From: PALSA-607 sp036501485
Lineage (GTDB): Bacteria; Actinomycetota; Actinomycetes; Acidothermales; Acidothermaceae
DNA: 44,314 nucleotides
Assembly: GCA_036501485.1 (NCBI GenBank)
Contig: DASYAG010000090.1
Coordinates: 1 to 44,314 of the forward strand
Reading direction: 5' to 3'
The position numbers and the translations under genes are program-made. Shown here piece after piece: positions 8,477 through 16,418 of this stretch. The notes beneath the pieces were generated by a model that did not search any database, was not told where the DNA came from, and saw nothing but the letters and a program-made list of their open reading frames with translations. Within the stretch, counting starts at the first letter, position 1; every line of letters starts with the position of its first letter.

Positions 8477-10155
8477 TGGGCTACGACCTCAAGATGCGGG
8501 TGTGGCGGGGCGACGAGAACGGTGGCGACCTCGTCGACTACACGGTCGAAGTCGAAGAGGGTGAGGTTGTCCTCGACGCGATCCACCGGCTGCAGGCCAC
8601 GCAAGCCGGCGACCTCGCCGTCCGATGGAATTGCAAGGCCGGTAAGTGCGGCTCGTGCAGCGCCGAAGTCAACGGACGTCCGCGCCTGCTGTGCATGACG
8701 CGACTCTCGATCTTCGAACCGACTGACACCATCACCGTGACACCGATGCGCACGTTCCCGGTGCTGCGCGACCTGGTCACCGACGTCTCGTTCAACTACG
8801 AGAAGGCCCGCCAGGTGCCGTCGTTCACACCACCCGCAAACCTGAAGCCCGGCGACTACCGGATGCAGCAGGTCGACGTCGAGCGGTCGCAGGAGTTCCG
8901 CAAGTGCATCGAATGCTTCCTGTGCCAGAACACTTGCCACGTCGTGCGCGACCACGAGGAGAACAAGCCCGCGTTCGCAGGGCCTAGGTTCTTCATCCGG
9001 TACGCCGAACTCGACATGCACCCGCTCGACACGGTCGACCGCAAGAACATGCTGCAGGAAGAGCAAGGACTCGGTCTCTGCAACATCACCAAGTGCTGTA
9101 CCGAGGTCTGCCCTGAGCACATCAAGATCACCGACAACGCGATCATCCCGATGAAGGAACGGGTTGTCGACGTGAAGTTCGACCCGTGGGGCAAGGTCAT
9201 GCGCAACCGCCGCGAAGCCGAGCAGCCGAGAACGCCGGCCGCCCAACTGCGAACCAGCGACGCTGCTACCGCTGAAGGCACGGTGACTGCGGCGCCATCG
9301 CGGACTGTGTTGAGTGCGGCTCCGGCAGCGCCGGTCAAGGCAGCAGCACCGGCAGCTCCGGTTGCGGCACCAGCAGCTCCGGTTGCGGCACCGGCTGCAC
9401 CCGCGGTACCTACGACGCCGTCGCGGCCCACCGCCTCGCATGTCGCGGGATCGCACGACCTCGCGGACGCCGACCGCGCGGTCGCCTCTCGTACCGCCTA
9501 CATGCAAACGCTCATGTGGTTGCACGGCGTCGCCGAACTGGTGCTCGCCGGCACGCAGCGCCGCGCCAATCGTTCGATCAAGCTCGTCGTCACTGACGAC
9601 GGCTTTGCGACCGGACCACTTCCGCGCCCGCCGTGGCGGCTCGCCGTCCGGGGTACCGATCTTGTTGTCGGCGACGACTTCCTGGTGCTGCCTTTGCACG
9701 GCACCTTCGCCGACCTCGCTGCTAATGCGGGAGTTGCCTGTGCGCCGCCGGCCGATGCGTATCCGCCTGCGAGCGGCTGCAAGCCCGGCGACCGCATGCA
9801 CATCGACCACACCGCAGCCACGGATTTGCTGCGGGCACTGACGATTGGCCACGCGGCGTGCAAGGCGATGGCCGCAGCACACGCGCCGGCGGACCCTCCC
9901 GAGCCGATCCTGTGGCCTGAGCACTTCGACGTTGGCATCACTCTTGGCGAGGTCAACTACGGGGTGTCGCCCGGTGACGATTCGATCCCCGAGGCGTACG
10001 CGTATGTCGGCCCGCACACCGCGCGCAAGGGCAAGTTCTGGAACCAGCCCTTCGGCGCCGCTCGGCCGATGACAGAATTCGCCGACGCCGCAGCGGTCGT
10101 CGCGTTCTTCGAAGAGGGACGTCGACAGGCCGCCCCGAAGACACCGGCAACGTAG
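8476..10155 (+). CDS. sdhB: succinate dehydrogenase iron-sulfur subunit fused to a C-terminal actinobacterial domain of unknown function (559 aa)
   Basis: Residues 1-247 are a complete SdhB. The [2Fe-2S] ligands are in CKAGKCGSCS with the last Cys in RLLCMT; the [4Fe-4S] and [3Fe-4S] ligands are in CIECFLCQNTC and CNITKCCTEVCPE. SdhB proteins normally end here (about 250 residues). This one continues through an Ala/Pro linker (about 248-335, with a 21-bp DNA repeat) into a domain of about 220 residues. That domain contains MWLHGVAELVLAG, LWPEHFDVGI, EVNYGVSPGDDSIPE and FWNQPFGAARP. From general knowledge I recognise these motifs from stand-alone actinobacterial proteins of unknown function; I cannot assign an activity. 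No stop or frameshift separates the parts, and codon use is continuous. The fusion could tether the extra domain to the membrane complex. Confidence 0.93.
   Translation: MGYDLKMRVWRGDENGGDLVDYTVEVEEGEVVLDAIHRLQATQAGDLAVRWNCKAGKCGSCSAEVNGRPRLLCMTRLSIFEPTDTITVTPMRTFPVLRDLVTDVSFNYEKARQVPSFTPPANLKPGDYRMQQVDVERSQEFRKCIECFLCQNTCHVVRDHEENKPAFAGPRFFIRYAELDMHPLDTVDRKNMLQEEQGLGLCNITKCCTEVCPEHIKITDNAIIPMKERVVDVKFDPWGKVMRNRREAEQPRTPAAQLRTSDAATAEGTVTAAPSRTVLSAAPAAPVKAAAPAAPVAAPAAPVAAPAAPAVPTTPSRPTASHVAGSHDLADADRAVASRTAYMQTLMWLHGVAELVLAGTQRRANRSIKLVVTDDGFATGPLPRPPWRLAVRGTDLVVGDDFLVLPLHGTFADLAANAGVACAPPADAYPPASGCKPGDRMHIDHTAATDLLRALTIGHAACKAMAAAHAPADPPEPILWPEHFDVGITLGEVNYGVSPGDDSIPEAYAYVGPHTARKGKFWNQPFGAARPMTEFADAAAVVAFFEEGRRQAAPKTPAT
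9346..9405 (+). repeat. 21-bp in-frame repeat encoding the Ala/Pro linker of SdhB
   Basis: Units of 21 bp (consensus GCACCGGCAGCTCCGGTTGCG) begin at 9346, 9367 and, partly diverged, 9388. Each encodes seven residues of the A-P-A-A-P-V-A type. The period keeps the frame, as expected of a linker that grows by slippage. Confidence 0.85.
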
Positions 10156-10202
10156 CGCGCGTACCGACTGCGCAGATTCAAGACCTGGGGTGGTGGTCCG
10201 CG

Positions 10203-10925
10203 ATGCGAGTGTTGTTCGTGCAGCAGGACCACGTCTCCTCATTGGGTTACGTCGGCGAGGCGTTTGCCGATCGAGGTTTCGATGTCGAGACCCTGCAGGT
10301 CGTGCCGGCCGAACACTTCGCCGTCCCCTCTGTGTCTGTCGTTTTTCCTGACCCGCTCGCGTACGACGTCATAGTTCCGCTTGGTGCGCCGTGGTCGGTG
10401 TACGACGCACAGACCATCGGGGCGTGGGTCGGTGAAGAGCTCGGTTTTCTTCGGGCTGCACACGACGCCGGAGTGCCGGTGCTCGGAATCTGTTTCGGCG
10501 GGCAGGCACTTGCGGCAGCGCTTGGTGGGGCCGTCGAGCTGAGTCCAGAACCGGAGTTGGGCTGGACACTCGTCGAGTCGACGGAGCCAGACTTAGTTGA
10601 GGTCGGGCCGTGGTTTCAGTTGCACCAGGATCGGTGGCAACTGCCGCCGGGAGCACGCGAGTTGGCCACGACCGGAGTTGCATCGCAGGCATTCGCGCTC
10701 GGGCGCTCGATGGGCGTCCAGTTCCACCCCGAGCTGACGCCGGCCATCCTGCAGGCGTGGCTCGATAGCGGCGACCGCGACTACCTGCTCGCGCGCGGCG
10801 TCGACCCGGACGCCTTGATGGTCACGACGAACATGCAAGCCGACGCAGCGCGCGAACGTGCAGTGCGCCTGGTTGACCGGTTCCTCTTGCAGGTCGCAGC
10901 GGCGGACTTCGACGCAGCCGGCTGA
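10203..10925 (+). CDS. class I glutamine amidotransferase-like protein (240 aa)
   Basis: The protein is 240 residues with the class I GATase fold. The nucleophile Cys is in LGICFGGQALAAALGG and the His-Glu of the triad is in GVQFHPELTP. It resembles GMP-synthase-type stand-alone amidotransferases (gamma-glutamyl hydrolase or PuuD relatives) that act on C-N bonds of glutamine-like substrates. No synthase partner is adjacent, so a free-standing hydrolase is likely. The ATG at 10203 follows GGGGTGG about nine bases upstream. Confidence 0.86.
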   Translation: MRVLFVQQDHVSSLGYVGEAFADRGFDVETLQVVPAEHFAVPSVSVVFPDPLAYDVIVPLGAPWSVYDAQTIGAWVGEELGFLRAAHDAGVPVLGICFGGQALAAALGGAVELSPEPELGWTLVESTEPDLVEVGPWFQLHQDRWQLPPGARELATTGVASQAFALGRSMGVQFHPELTPAILQAWLDSGDRDYLLARGVDPDALMVTTNMQADAARERAVRLVDRFLLQVAAADFDAAG

Positions 10926-10972
10926 CCGGCGAAGCGGCAAATCGCCTTGCGTCGTGGTGCGAGGATTCTGTC

Positions 10973-11518
10973 GTGGAGTACCGATCTGCTGTCGCGAGCG
11001 ATGCGGAAGAAATCGCTGACCTGCATGCCGAGAGCTGGCGCCTGCACTATCGCGGCGCTTACTCCGACGAGTTTCTGGACGGTGACGTCTTCCTTGAACG
11101 CAAGAAAGTGTGGAGTCAGCGCTTCTCGAACTCGCCCGGTGGAACGTCCACGGTGGTAGCCGTCACCGACTCCGTCATCGTCGGATTCGTTCACACGGTC
11201 TTTGGCAGCGACCCGCAGTGGGGAGCCTTGCTCGACAATCTTCACGTCCGCGCGGACATGAAGCGTCACGGAATCGGTCGCCGCCTCGTCGTGGAGGCCG
11301 CGCGATCGGTCGTCGTTGATGACCGTTCAGGCGGGATGCACCTCTGGGTTCTGGAGCAGAACGTCGCGGCGCAGGGTTTCTATCGTGCCCAAGGCGGAAT
11401 CGATGTCGAGCGAGTCCTTGCCGGCCCGTTCCCCGGGGGAGGCAAAGCATGGGCGCATCGCTACGCCTGGAGCGACGCCTCCGTAGTTTGCGATGGGCCG
11501 AGCGCGAGTCAGCGGTAG
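10973..11518 (+). CDS. GNAT family N-acetyltransferase (181 aa)
   Basis: The GTG-initiated protein is 181 residues. The acetyl-CoA-binding motif A is LDNLHVRADMKRHGIGRRL (R-x-x-G-I-G), and motif B is LWVLEQNVAAQGFYRAQGG. It transfers an acetyl group to an amine of an unknown acceptor. Its last ten bases overlap the tail of the convergent TauE/SafE gene. Confidence 0.88.
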   Translation: MEYRSAVASDAEEIADLHAESWRLHYRGAYSDEFLDGDVFLERKKVWSQRFSNSPGGTSTVVAVTDSVIVGFVHTVFGSDPQWGALLDNLHVRADMKRHGIGRRLVVEAARSVVVDDRSGGMHLWVLEQNVAAQGFYRAQGGIDVERVLAGPFPGGGKAWAHRYAWSDASVVCDGPSASQR

Positions 11519-12261
11519 GCGTCGAGGCCAAGATGGATGGCCAGTCCGAGGCCGGCGAGGGCGATCAGAACGCGAAGAACGCGGGTCGGTGAGCGTCTGA
11601 CGATGACTGGTCCGATCCGTCCACCGACCAGGACGCCAGCCGCAAGTGGCAGCGCAACAAGCCAGTGCACCGGGCCGAAGATGGCGAAGATGACTGCGGC
11701 GACGACGTTGGAGATGCCGAGAACCACGTTCTTCAGTGCATTGCAGCGGGCGAGCGTGTCCGGTGTCGTGATCAGTAACAACGCGAGCATGAGCACGCCG
11801 GCGGCGGCTCCGAAATAGCCCGCGTAGACACCGATCAAGAAGATGCCCGCGAACAGCACCCGCGAGGCAGGTGCGGGTGCTTCCTCGAGATGCAGGGTTG
11901 GACGACGAGGCACCAGGATCGTGAGTGAGCCGAGGCCGATCAACCAAGGCACGACGCGCTCGAACGAGCCAGCCGGAGTAAGTAGCAGAATCGCGCCGCC
12001 GACCAGCCCGCCGGCGACAGCGATCGCGCCGAGTTCGCGTATCCGCGGTCGTTGCCCGCGCAGTTCGGGACGTGAACCAGCCATCGTCCCGGCCGTGTTG
12101 AACACCAACGCCATCGTGTTCGTGACGTTCGCCGCCACAGGCGTGAGCCCGACCGCGAGCAACGCAGGGTAACTAACCAGCGACGCGAGACCCGCGATGC
12201 TGCCGGCCAACCCTGAACCGATGCCGGCTAGAACAAGGAGCACCGCCTGCAATAGCGTCAC
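11509..12261 (-). CDS. TauE/SafE family membrane transporter (250 aa)
   Basis: From the GTG at 12261 (VTLLQAVLL) the protein is 250 residues with seven to eight hydrophobic helices. The internal repeat motifs are GLAGSIAGLASLVSYPALL in the first half and GVYAGYFGAAAGVLMLALL in the second, typical of TauE/SafE sulfite/sulfonate exporters and related anion permeases. A longer reading to 12342 adds a charged, non-membrane N-terminus that would run antisense into the divergent TfoX gene, so I prefer the shorter form. The solute is unknown. Confidence 0.85.
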   Translation of the reverse strand: MTLLQAVLLVLAGIGSGLAGSIAGLASLVSYPALLAVGLTPVAANVTNTMALVFNTAGTMAGSRPELRGQRPRIRELGAIAVAGGLVGGAILLLTPAGSFERVVPWLIGLGSLTILVPRRPTLHLEEAPAPASRVLFAGIFLIGVYAGYFGAAAGVLMLALLLITTPDTLARCNALKNVVLGISNVVAAVIFAIFGPVHWLVALPLAAGVLVGGRIGPVIVRRSPTRVLRVLIALAGLGLAIHLGLDAYR

Positions 12262-12294
12262 TCGATCACGGCAAGGTCGTAGATAATCAACCCC

Positions 12295-12627
12295 ATGGCG
12301 TACGACGAGGTGTTGGCGAATCGGCTTCGAGAGTGCCTGCAAGCCGAAGCGGGCGTCACCGAGAAGGCTATGTTCGGCGGGCTCGCATTCTTGGTGAACG
12401 GCAACATGGCGGTCAGCGCGAGTGGCCAGGGCGGGTTGCTGTTGCGAGTCGATCCCTCACAGACCGAGTCTCTCGTGGCTAAGCCGCACGCGCGACGCTT
12501 CGAGATGCGCGGTCGTGAGATGGACGGCTGGTTGCGCATCGACGCCGAAGGCGTGAAGACCTCGCGGGATCTGAAGAAGTGGGTCACGATCGGCGCCACC
12601 TACGCCCGCTCACTACCGCCGAAGTAA
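12295..12627 (+). CDS. TfoX N-terminal domain protein (110 aa)
   Basis: The protein is 110 residues. EKAMFGGLAFLVNGNMAVSA is the hallmark of the TfoX N-terminal family, followed by LLLRVDP and FEMRGREMDGWLRI. In proteobacteria TfoX regulates competence; the short actinobacterial forms have no established role. It is transcribed away from the TauE/SafE gene. Its 3' end overlaps the convergent PfkB kinase gene by 28 bases. Confidence 0.88.
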   Translation: MAYDEVLANRLRECLQAEAGVTEKAMFGGLAFLVNGNMAVSASGQGGLLLRVDPSQTESLVAKPHARRFEMRGREMDGWLRIDAEGVKTSRDLKKWVTIGATYARSLPPK

Positions 12628-13520
12628 CTCTCGTCGGTTACGTACGAACGCGCCCCGCGTGAGCTAACAGACAGCGCCGCGGCGACGACCGCCTGTTCCA
12701 CTGCCGAGCGCAGTTCGTGCCCCTGGGCGAGCATCGCGGCGAGCACCCCCGCGAACGTATCGCCAGCACCCGTCGTATCGACGACGTCGACGACGGGCGC
12801 CGCTATCAAGTACATCTCACCCTGATCGACGATCGTTGCGCCGCCCGAGCCGATCGTCATCACGACAGGTGCACCGGTCGCGTCATGTAGCCAACGCGCG
12901 GCGGGCGTTCCGGTGAGACCTGACAGGTGGGCTGCCTCCGAAGCATTCGGCAACAGCATCGGCCGCGCCTGCAAGACCTGCGCGACAAGGGTGCGCGCAG
13001 GCGAGGGATTCACCAGCACCGTTGCGCCGACCTGGTCCGCATACGTTGCAGCAGCCGCGACCGCCTCATCACCGATCTCGAACGAGATCAGGCAGACGTC
13101 ACCGGAGTCCATGCCAAGTTCGACGAGCCCCGCGGTCACCTGCGCACCGCTCAGCAGATCGTTCGCGCCCGCGACAACCGCGATGTGATTCTCGCCGTCA
13201 TCGGCGACCGTCACGAGAGCAACACCGGTCGGCGCCGACGAGTCGACGGCCACGCGGCTGACGTCGATACCTTCGGTGCGCAACGCGGCAATCGTTCGCC
13301 CGCCAGCGGCGTCGCGCCCGACCGAGCCGACAAACACCACATCGGCGCCAGCCCTGGCAGCGGCCACGGCCTGGTTAGCGCCTTTGCCTCCGGGCGTGAT
13401 CACAAGCCCATGGGCAAGCACCGTCTCGCCAGGTTCCGGAAGACTCGCGACAGTTACCACGAGATCCTCGTTCGCCGACCCGACGACGAACAACCGTCCA
13501 CGAGTACGCGGCACCGCCAT
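12600..13520 (-). CDS. PfkB family carbohydrate kinase, ribokinase-like (306 aa)
   Basis: The protein is 306 residues. The N-terminal PfkB signature is PGGKGANQAVAAARAGA, and the C-terminal signature DTTGAGDTFAG contains the catalytic Asp and anion hole. The N-terminus (GSANEDLVVTVASLPEPGET) is that of ribokinases rather than of KDG kinases. It phosphorylates a sugar or deoxy-sugar acid with ATP. It is the last gene of the seven-gene operon, 71 bases after the FGGY kinase stop. Two kinases next to a KDPG-type aldolase suggest a phosphorylated intermediate. A substrate other than ribose is possible. Confidence 0.9.
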   Translation of the reverse strand: MAVPRTRGRLFVVGSANEDLVVTVASLPEPGETVLAHGLVITPGGKGANQAVAAARAGADVVFVGSVGRDAAGGRTIAALRTEGIDVSRVAVDSSAPTGVALVTVADDGENHIAVVAGANDLLSGAQVTAGLVELGMDSGDVCLISFEIGDEAVAAAATYADQVGATVLVNPSPARTLVAQVLQARPMLLPNASEAAHLSGLTGTPAARWLHDATGAPVVMTIGSGGATIVDQGEMYLIAAPVVDVVDTTGAGDTFAGVLAAMLAQGHELRSAVEQAVVAAALSVSSRGARSYVTDESYFGGSERA

Positions 13521-13591
13521 ACGGTCACCTTTTCAGATCGGTCGATGGGCTTGCCGAGATGTCGCGCCGGGGTTAGGCGAGTGTCGCGCGG

Positions 13592-15022
13592 TTAACCGAG
13601 TGTCGCGGCGACCCACCGCAGATACGACGCGAACTCCCGCGTTGCGTATTCGCGGTCTTCGGCGGACGGCTCGATCAAGGTGGCCGGTGCGGCTACTCGT
13701 TCGACCGCCTCGGCCAAGTCGACGCCCGATGCGGCCATGCCGAGCATTGCGGCGCCACGCGATGCTGGGTCGACGTCGTCGAACGCGAGGATCGGCGTCC
13801 CGAGTGTGCGCAGCCGTGCGGAGTGCCACCGTGGATCGGCACCGGTGTGCCCGCCGAGCCGAACTGTACGAGGAGTCTCGCCCGCAAACTTCGCAGCGAC
13901 CTCAAGAACGTGGCGGTCGCCGAACGCGACGCCATGGACAACGGCACTCGCGAGGTGTTCGAACCCGTGCGCGAGATCCAGGCCCGCGAAAACCGCGCGG
14001 ACGTCGGTGCGCCACACCGGCGCCCGTTCGCCGGCCAAGTACGGCACGAATATCGGAATCGGCCCGACGGCAACCGACGCCGCCTCGAGAATGCGGTCGG
14101 GCGTGGTGTCGAAGAGCCGGGCCAGCCATTCGATCGATGCGCCACTGGCCTGCGTTGGCCCGTAGATCACCGCACTCGGCGCGCACGTGTCGGGGATGAC
14201 GTACAGCGGGTGGGCGTCTGCTGGTGCCTGCTGCACGCTCATGCCGACGATCGACGAGGTGCCCGCCAAGACGAAAGCCGACGGGTTCGTCAACGCACCG
14301 ACCGACAGCATGCCGGCCATCGCATCGGACCAACCAACACTGACCGCAACGCCCGCCGCTGGCAGGCCAAGGAGTCTCGCGCCTGCGTCAGTAAGTGCAC
14401 CGCGCGACGATTGACCGTCAGCGATGGTCGGCACCACGCGAGTCGGCCAACCTGTAGCGGCCATGACTTCGGCAGCGGGCGCGCGCGAACCGACGTGGCA
14501 CAGGCCCTTGCTCGACCACGGGTCGGAGACCGCAGAGCCCGTGAGCACCAAACCGACGTAGTCCTTGGGCTGCAGCACCCACTGCGTTTCGTCGACGATC
14601 CACGACTCGTGTTCGGCCAACCACCGCAACTTTGCAGGGCAGGCGCTCGCCGCCCATGGCAACGAGGTGCCCACCAAATGCACCGGATCGCCGAGTTCGG
14701 CGGCGAGTTCAACTGCTTCGAGCTCTGCGCGGGTGTCCTGCCAGGTGAGTACCGGCCGCAAGGGTCGGCCAGCGGTGTCGACCAACACGACGGACGGCGT
14801 GTGGCCCGACAAGCCGATGCCTAGCAACTCGCCATCGAGCGGGCCTAAGCCGGCGATTGCCGCCCGCGCGCTACTGGTGTAATCGTCGGCGTCCTGCTCG
14901 GCCATCGAGGCGCCCGGATGCGTCGTGGTCATCGCGGCCGAACCGCGAGCGCGCACCGTCCCGGTCGAATCGACCAGCACCGCCTTGGTCGCCGAGGTGC
15001 CGAAATCTAGGCCGATCCACAC
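13592..15022 (-). CDS. FGGY family carbohydrate kinase, xylulokinase/gluconokinase type (476 aa)
   Basis: The protein is 476 residues, the usual length for FGGY kinases. It opens with the phosphate-binding GLDFGTSATKAVLVDSTG and carries the catalytic-base motif TWQDTRAE. The C-terminal ATPase domain includes RLGGHTGADPRWHSARLRTL. It phosphorylates a sugar, ketose or sugar acid. Its start overlaps the KDPG-aldolase stop region by 16 bases, so the two are co-translated. The substrate (such as xylulose, gluconate or a ketodeoxy acid) cannot be decided from motifs. Confidence 0.9.
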   Translation of the reverse strand: MWIGLDFGTSATKAVLVDSTGTVRARGSAAMTTTHPGASMAEQDADDYTSSARAAIAGLGPLDGELLGIGLSGHTPSVVLVDTAGRPLRPVLTWQDTRAELEAVELAAELGDPVHLVGTSLPWAASACPAKLRWLAEHESWIVDETQWVLQPKDYVGLVLTGSAVSDPWSSKGLCHVGSRAPAAEVMAATGWPTRVVPTIADGQSSRGALTDAGARLLGLPAAGVAVSVGWSDAMAGMLSVGALTNPSAFVLAGTSSIVGMSVQQAPADAHPLYVIPDTCAPSAVIYGPTQASGASIEWLARLFDTTPDRILEAASVAVGPIPIFVPYLAGERAPVWRTDVRAVFAGLDLAHGFEHLASAVVHGVAFGDRHVLEVAAKFAGETPRTVRLGGHTGADPRWHSARLRTLGTPILAFDDVDPASRGAAMLGMAASGVDLAEAVERVAAPATLIEPSAEDREYATREFASYLRWVAATLG

Positions 15023-15633
15023 GCCGAGGCCTCATCGAGCCGCGCGCTCGCGAACGCGCGCACAGCTTCGACGTCCCCTCGCTCGACGTCTTCACGTTGC
15101 CACAACGACGAACCAAGACACGCCGCCCACGCGCCCGCTTCGAGATAGGCGGGAACGTCAGCCGGAGCGATACCACCAGAGACAACAAGGCAGACGTCGG
15201 GAAGCGGCTCGTGAATCGCTTCGACGTAGCGCAGGCCGCCCACGGAGTGGATCGGAAAGATTTTCGCAGCCGATGCGCCGAGCCGCATCGCGGTCATGAT
15301 CTCGGTGGGAGTCAAAGTGCCGGGCACGACAGCAACGCCACCATGCACAGCGGTAGCGACCAGTTCGGGGTCGAGGTGTGGCGACACGATGAACTCGGCG
15401 CCCGCGGCAATACAACGCTCGACCTGCTCGACGGTTCGCACCGTGCCAGCACCCACCCGCGTCACACCCTCGGCGACTAGCACGGCGATGACGTCGATCG
15501 CATCGGGAACCGTCATGGTCACCTCGATCGCTGCCACCGACGTGCCTGCTAGCCCGCGGGCCAACGTGAGTGCGTGACTAGCGTCCGCGGTGCGGATGAC
15601 CGCGACGACGCCGCGCGGAATAGGCACGCTCAT
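15007..15633 (-). CDS. KDPG/KHG-type 2-keto-3-deoxy-6-phosphogluconate aldolase family (208 aa)
   Basis: The protein is 208 residues, the normal size of Eda. The catalytic Glu is in AIEVTMTVPDAI and the Schiff-base Lys in GASAAKIFPIHSVGG; VGAGTV and VSGGI line the phosphate site. The usual FIVSPG is FIVSPH and PTGGI is VSGGI here, so substrate preference may differ from classical Eda. The enzyme cleaves a 2-keto-3-deoxy (phospho)sugar acid to pyruvate and an aldehyde. It overlaps the ADC-family gene by 4 bp (ATGA) and the FGGY kinase by 16 bp. Confidence 0.9.
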   Translation of the reverse strand: MSVPIPRGVVAVIRTADASHALTLARGLAGTSVAAIEVTMTVPDAIDVIAVLVAEGVTRVGAGTVRTVEQVERCIAAGAEFIVSPHLDPELVATAVHGGVAVVPGTLTPTEIMTAMRLGASAAKIFPIHSVGGLRYVEAIHEPLPDVCLVVSGGIAPADVPAYLEAGAWAACLGSSLWQREDVERGDVEAVRAFASARLDEASACGSA

Positions 15634-16418
15634 GCTTCGACGCTCATGTCTTCGACGCCTAGAAAGTCGTGCAACACGATGCCACCCACCAACGAGAACT
15701 CGACCAACCAGTAGAAGCCTTCCAGATGCTCAAGCACGGGCAGCCGGTAGAGCGGCACCTGTGCGTGCGGGCGGATCTCGGCGGTACCCGGGCCACCCCA
15801 ACAACCGGTGACATCGATGTCGGTCAAGTCGCGGGAGGTGAGTTGCCGCACCGCCGTACGCCCGTCGATGTGCGGGATGATTTTCAGGTTGATGTTGGTG
15901 ACGAAGTCGACGTCGCGACGAATCTCTTGCACGGTGGCTTGCCGCGTCTTGTAGGGCAGGGTGCCGGTGAATGCGGTGATCCCGTTGCGGGAGACCGACC
16001 CGACGATGAGATCGCCGTTGGTCGTCAGCGATACCTCGGCGATGCGCTTTGGCTGGCCGTGGAACTCCCTGCCACCCGCCATCGCACGATCACTGTCGAC
16101 GTAGAAGTACGGCGAATACGATCCCGTCACGACGCGATTGCCGCTGGTGAACGAAACGCCGACCATCACGTTGGCCTCATAGGTGTTGCGACCAAGACCC
16201 GGCACGTCGCCCCAGCGGGCGACCTGCACCATGACCACGTCACTGGTCGGCTCGAGCGGCGCGGGAACCAAGGCTGCAATCGCGGCCGGGTCGGTGCGGT
16301 ACTGAATCGTCAACACTTCGCCGTCGCGAAACCGTGCGGGCGGCGCGCCGTACAGGGGGTTGTCGAGCGGCACCGCATACGCGGTGGTCGGATCGGGCAC
16401 CGGGTACGCGCTAGGCAA
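15630..16418 (-). CDS. acetoacetate decarboxylase (ADC) superfamily protein (262 aa)
   Basis: From a TTG at 16418 (overlapping the E1-beta stop by 8 bases) the protein is 262 residues; a GTG six codons later is the alternative start. The long in-frame reading up to 16670 is only a shadow of E1-beta. Family features are RTDPAAIAALVP, the region SYSPYFYVDSD and the Schiff-base lysine in REFHGQPKRIAEV. ADC decarboxylates acetoacetate, but members of the superfamily also run aldol-dehydration of pyruvate with aldehydes. Its place between a 2-oxoacid dehydrogenase and a pyruvate-type aldolase makes a role in 2-oxoacid chemistry plausible; the reaction is inferred. Confidence 0.83.
   Translation of the reverse strand: MPSAYPVPDPTTAYAVPLDNPLYGAPPARFRDGEVLTIQYRTDPAAIAALVPAPLEPTSDVVMVQVARWGDVPGLGRNTYEANVMVGVSFTSGNRVVTGSYSPYFYVDSDRAMAGGREFHGQPKRIAEVSLTTNGDLIVGSVSRNGITAFTGTLPYKTRQATVQEIRRDVDFVTNINLKIIPHIDGRTAVRQLTSRDLTDIDVTGCWGGPGTAEIRPHAQVPLYRLPVLEHLEGFYWLVEFSLVGGIVLHDFLGVEDMSVEA

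Noticed and set aside
8335..10242. Long minus-strand open frame (635 codons) opposite sdhB
   Set aside because: It is composed of Arg- and Val-rich shadow sequence without recognisable motifs, while the plus strand encodes clear Fe-S motifs. High-GC DNA commonly leaves such antisense frames open.
2156..10943. A 16-base string GGCGAAGCGGCAAATC occurring at 2156-2171 and 10928-10943, both upstream of plus-strand genes
   Set aside because: Given the window size and GC bias, one 16-base match is not surprising, and the flanking sequences share no structure.
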